From contig JAQISU010000058.1 of NCBI GenBank assembly GCA_029339505.1, positions 2,606,001 to 2,670,000 of the forward strand: a stretch of 64,000 nucleotides of DNA, written 5' to 3'. Numbering within the stretch: the first letter of the stretch is position 1; each line of letters starts with the position of its first letter. The notes beneath the pieces were generated by a model. The model had not been told where the DNA came from, searched no databases, and saw only the letters and a list, made by a program, of their open reading frames with translations. Of this stretch, positions 54,901-60,900 are shown piece after piece. This DNA comes from Unio delphinus (Eukaryota > Mollusca > Bivalvia > Unionida > Unionidae). A program made the position numbers and the translations under genes.

Positions 54901-57900
54901 ATATAGAATGCTGTAGACTCAGATTAAAATATAAATGTTTACTTCCATTGATAATGATCCTAATATTTACTCTGATCTTGATGAAAATATTAGGTATGTA
55001 ATAAGTTGTTTACAATATCAGATGTCAAGTACCAATTGCAAATAAATGTAACATACAGTCATACTGAAAAAACAAACATATACAAATTAAATCTATATAA
55101 AAGAATAGTATTGAAAATTATTTTACAACCATGAATAATGCCATAGTTAGCAAAAAAAGGGCAAAACACTTCGCAATAAAATCCACTAGTTCTTCTCCAT
55201 GATAATATTCAAAGAGTTTTTAAGTCTCATTGCATTTGGGTTTAGGAAGAAGGTCTCAAATGGTAACGCATTTGTTGTAGAATCAATCTATTCTGCAACC
55301 ATAACATTTCAACAGACTAGCCCATAGCATGATGTTGCCCACCTTCTCAACATCCAGATATATGCTAATACTGCACAAACATATTTCCGAATTGTTCAAA
55401 CAGTGCCAGTTGTGAAATAATTTTCTGATTAACTATCATCTTGCATTGGTTGATTAGTCTAGGAGGTACCTGCCAAAATATTGAACTTCCAACAGACCAG
55501 TATGACATAGATGCAATTATTGAAAAAATTAAAAAAAAAATCAAATTAATAACAAGTAAATGGCAGGCATAATTGGTTGCAGTTTTATAATGCTTGGGTT
55601 TAACACCAACTGCCAAACTGGGTGTTTGTATAAATAACAATTACTTCCATGGAACCTCATATCTTCTTTGTCAGTATAATTGGAGGACTCTTATTCCTTT
55701 TACCCCTGTTGATCAAGATTGGCACATTGTTATCTTTCGAGAGTTTGACACTATACAACTGCACTATTAGAGACGGACATGATATTTAACAGTGTGAGAA
55801 TAGCATGTAGACGTGTAAGACCCATGTACAAGAAATGTGAGAAAACCATTTAACAATACTTATTACAGAACTGGTCTCAGTGATGTTGTTCATAGATTAT
55901 TCATGGGCATAAAAAAGGAGTGTAACTGACTTAAAGCACTGCACCAATTACTAAACAAGTTCTCAAACACTGTTGTTGATAAAACTGGGAATGCAAGTGT
56001 TTTAATCACTTCTAGATTGAATACAGTAATTAGGCATTTGAGAAACACCTAAACCAATTATGGTACCTTTTACAGAAACAATGTCAGGTTTGGTTGATTG
56101 ACTTACTAAAAGAGCCATTCAACCACAACTGTCAGAGTAGCTTAATACAAATCTAGTAATTGAAAATATATTGTGGCTGAGGACATCAGTGGAATAGAGT
56201 AACTATAGTGTGTCTTGTTCTATGCTATTGTATGTCTTTAGCTGCTTTCTTGGGGCACATCACTTTCACGGATTATTAAATATTTTAGACCACAAGTTGT
56301 GCCTAGCTTAATTAATTTGGCAAATGTCATCGGATATAGAGGCTGTGATGTACATAAAAAGAAATGAGCAAAACTCTTAATACATCATTTCTAATCTTTA
56401 GATATTTAATGAATACATACCATCTTGAAGTGATATCTGCAGTTGCACAGCCTTGAGACCATTGTAAATAACCTCAACAGTTGGAAGGACTGGAAACCAA
56501 TAATAGTCTGTCCCTTTGATGTATTCTAATGTCCAATCACAAAGATGTCCCATTCTTAATTTCAAAAAGACAAATTAAATGATAGAAAGAAGACAATTGA
56601 TGTTTCTAACAAAACTCACTAATTATTAATATGTTTAGTTAGTTAGGTAATAATAATATCATAATATGCCAAGATATAACTTCCAATGGATAAATGTGAA
56701 CTCAATCAAAATTCTTTTGTATTATTAATCTAGTGACAATGGATATTTCTGGGATTTGTTTTAATTACAATTAACTTTAATCATGATATACTCAAGTGAA
56801 TTCATTATTGCACCAACTGAAGGTATGTTCTTTGTCTAAAATATATACAAGGAAAAGATTGAAAATGCATTTTCAGCAAGAATGAATACAACAGGTTAAA
56901 AGAGATATATAATTTCAGAGGCTGCTTACGACTGAATGCTGGGGGTGAATAAGTCATCAAAACCAATCAGGATTGGTTCCAGCCATTTAGTAAAATTAGA
57001 TGATCCATTTTCTAAAAGTCGATTGATGTTGTCCACAAGGATGACACTTTGATGACGGATATCATCCCATGTAATTGTGCCATTACTGGATGATATATTC
57101 AAATTCATTGATATCCAGTTATTCAGCTGTGAAAAGAATAGATAATATTTGAATCATTGAGGATTATTAGTTAATAATATTTTAATACTTATATACTTAC
57201 TAAATTACACTAAATACATACTTACATACATGTAAAGAAACTAGCAGATATACTGTCTGTTATGTTCCTTCAGTTAAAATATTTATTAGGAATTGAAAGA
57301 TATTGATCTGTTTTTCAAAAATATTAACTGTTCATATTTTTAAATTGATATAATAATAATATTGAGGACTTTGTATAGCACCTAATCTTTAGAAGCTCTA
57401 AGCACTTTACAACATATATAATGATATGACTACAATAACAAAAACAAAAAAAACCCAAAGAAATTAGAAAACATAAAAGCATTCTGAAAATATTTAAGGT
57501 AGGAAACATTATTAGGTCTTAAAGTTTGTTCTTGCAGTCAAAAAAGGTGCGTTTTAGGAGCATTCTTGAAAGGGATCACTGTGTCATTGTGTCTAATTTG
57601 ATGGGCAATTCATTCCACATTACTGGGCCCTGGTATGCAAAAGAAAACTATCCATAGGACTTCATTTTCATAGTGGGAATAATGAGTATATGATTGTTAG
57701 AAGAGGAGCGTAAGTATCTTGCCAGTGTGTACACATGGGTGAGGCCAGATAGATATGTTGGACTTGAGTCTGTCAGTGAATGTAGCAAAGAGAACAAAAT
57801 TTTGTGTTTGATTCTGAATCAAATAGAATGCCAGCATAGGGTACAGAGCAGCAGGGAGGTGTATTTTTGATCACCTTAATTGTGCAATAGTTTGAGCGGC

Positions 57901-60900
57901 CATTGTTTCCAGTTTATAATCAGCGGAACCAGAAACTCTGATTTATATCAAGATTTTGCATAATGTACCAAATAGACTTTGCCTGTGGACTTAATCAAAA
58001 AACCAAGTTGAAGGTGAATGGTGGGTCTAAATTTACCCATAGTTTTAATATCTTATTTCAGGACACTGATTCATTATGGACGATCCACTATTCATATAGA
58101 TAGGTACCATTATTTGAGTTTGTCACATTCGCTGGCATGGCTATATCAAAATATAGCATATTCATCAGTAATATACAAAATAAAATTGGCTATTTCTTAG
58201 AAGAAGGTACATTTTTTCTTAGTCTCAAATATACCTGTCCTAAAATATGAAAGAAGCACAGCTGAAAGTTTATTTCTGTCACAAAGTATCAAATCAAGTA
58301 AATAGGAACTGCCTCTGGCATTCAGGTACTTATTTTCAGTCTGTGTTTAAACTACAGGAAACTTGTGTCATATGAAATAAAATCAGTAAAACCAGATATC
58401 ATATACACACAATCTGCTCTATTGCTTTGATACTGTTCAAATTGTGTTTCTATTTGTTGTTAACACCAGCAGGTGTTTAGCCATTTGTTAATCATTAAGA
58501 AGAAGTTTCATTTCAGCGGGGCTACATGATACGTGTATGTATATTTTTCAACACAAATGCATGTACTTATTAATTTCTACAACTGAATGATCTATCATGT
58601 TTGCTCAAATAAAAATAGAATTCTTTCCGTAATAAATTAATTATTATATAACATTTCAAAATGGTATAATTTCATTTACATTTGATCCCTTGTATTAGTT
58701 TAATAAAATATTGAATCAAAGCTGATCTTTGATATAACAGCTTCTGATAAAAAAGTAAAGTGAATGCATCATCCTGTGTTCTGCTGGTCATAAAATACAA
58801 CATTCAAAGGAATGATTTTATTTGTTACAATAATACACTAAATAGTATTCCCAAAATGATTGCTAACTCTCTAAAAATTTTAGATCAATTCATTGATGAT
58901 AGCAATTCAGCAGTATGTATTTAGTACAAGTTAAAAAATTTAAGAATATGAATGAAAATTAGAGGTGAAATAATAAGATGAAATACTGAATATATTTATT
59001 TTATTTATATTTATTCCCAATTATGACTTACCACTGAAAGGACTTGCATCATATCCACCTTTTGTAGAATTTCTCCAATTGCACTCTCATGAGAGAAAAT
59101 ATTTTCACATAGGTCTTTTTGCAAAGATGAAACATTGATTCCCACTGGGAACATGAATGTCTGTGAATATTTTGTCTCATTGCAAACAACATCTGTCCAG
59201 TTAATTGACAATGCTAGAGCGAAAAACTGAAAAAGGAAACATATAAGTGTTGAGTCCACATATTTTAGCTTTTCAAAGATTTATAACTTGAATGAAATAA
59301 GACTTTGCCGTAAAAAATTTACATTTTTCCAAATAATGTAAACATTAAGCTGTTGTAAGATGCTTCCATCTTTGATTGATTCCATCGATTGTCACAAATC
59401 AATTTAAAAGCTGGAAATGAGATTTATGATTGTTAATGATGTACATATTCACACGACGTATTGCATGACTATTTATAAGAAATTAGGAGAATAAAATGGT
59501 TTCTTGCATTTCTTTTATGGAGTAAAAAACATTAAAAGAGGGTAATTGCTAAAAACATGCAAAATGTGCATTGTCTACAATGCATGATAAGAATGAATAA
59601 AATCAAGAATAACCTTATCAGGGTGGATTGTTGCTGTAAGGAGAGCGGCTGCCGATTGTGCTCCAATTGCATCAGTTAAAAGTTGAGCAATAGGAGTTGA
59701 ATTTGGAAGCAAGATACTAAGAGGCACATTCCATCCCATCACTAGAAAGGAAAATAATATGTGCTAAGAAAGAAACTACAATGTATTAATTTGCACTAGT
59801 TTAGAATTATTATCTTAAAGACTCTTGATAGAAAATGTGATTGATGCATGGATGTATGTGTGATTGTCTTCATTTGTGGCTTTAATGATTCTAATAAAAG
59901 TATTTGGAAACGATAATGATACACAAGATTTTGGATTCAAAGTATTCCAAACATATAAAACATTAGACCAAACTCAGTTTTAAAATGGAGCATTGCACTC
60001 ATTATTTGAAATGTTGACGTAAAGGTTTATTATTGTAAACATAATCGGATCATTGGTCATAATAAAATAAGTACCACATTGAAATTGTTACATTTACCTG
60101 ATATCACTTCTATCTGCTTCCTGATATATTGCTCAAAAGAACCAAACATTTTAAAGAATCCCATTATGTCATCCAGGAACATGTATTTATCAGACATACT
60201 TCCAGAATCAAGCAGCTTTAAGATGTTTACAAAACTGAAACAAAAATTTGAAAATCATTTTTAAATGTTGTTTTGGGCAGGTGACTTTAATAAACCTACT
60301 TGCACTGAAGTAAAAGCCGCTTATCAAACAAGAAACAAATTACATTATACCTTATACAGGTAACATTATACAAATTACATTATACCTTATACAGGTAACC
60401 ATAGCTTGCATTCTGCTCAAGAGGGACTCAGAACCAATTTGGATAATTGTGGCACACACCTCAGTTCTTCTGATCGGTGACTGTATCCCTTCAGTTCTTA
60501 ACTCTTATTTTTTTTCATCACTGTCTAGAGGGATGATTAATCAGGACCCTTCAAGTACGGTAGTTTCATTATTTGAAAACCACAAAAAAAAATCATTGTT
60601 TTTCTATCAAATTTAAACTGGAAAATGAAGTTGGAGAGGCATTTGTATGTTTAATCTGTGAGTAGCACAGCTTCATGATTCATCATTAGTTAATGTGATA
60701 GTCTTGTGGACATTGTACAATTACAAAAAAATTAATATAAATAGAATCAGTAGCCACCTTTGAACGAATTAATATATACTATAATGATCTCTGTTTCTTT
60801 AGAGTGAAATTTTTTTATTGGAGTCGTTTAGAAGTCGCTGATCTTCCAGATGAGCTTAATTGTGAATCAACGGCATAGGTTCTGTTTAACCAGTGATGAA

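Noticed and set aside
55365..55640. Minus-strand 91-residue ORF in the Polinton region
   Set aside because: The plus strand of the same stretch gives element-like protein fragments; the minus frame shows no recognisable motif.
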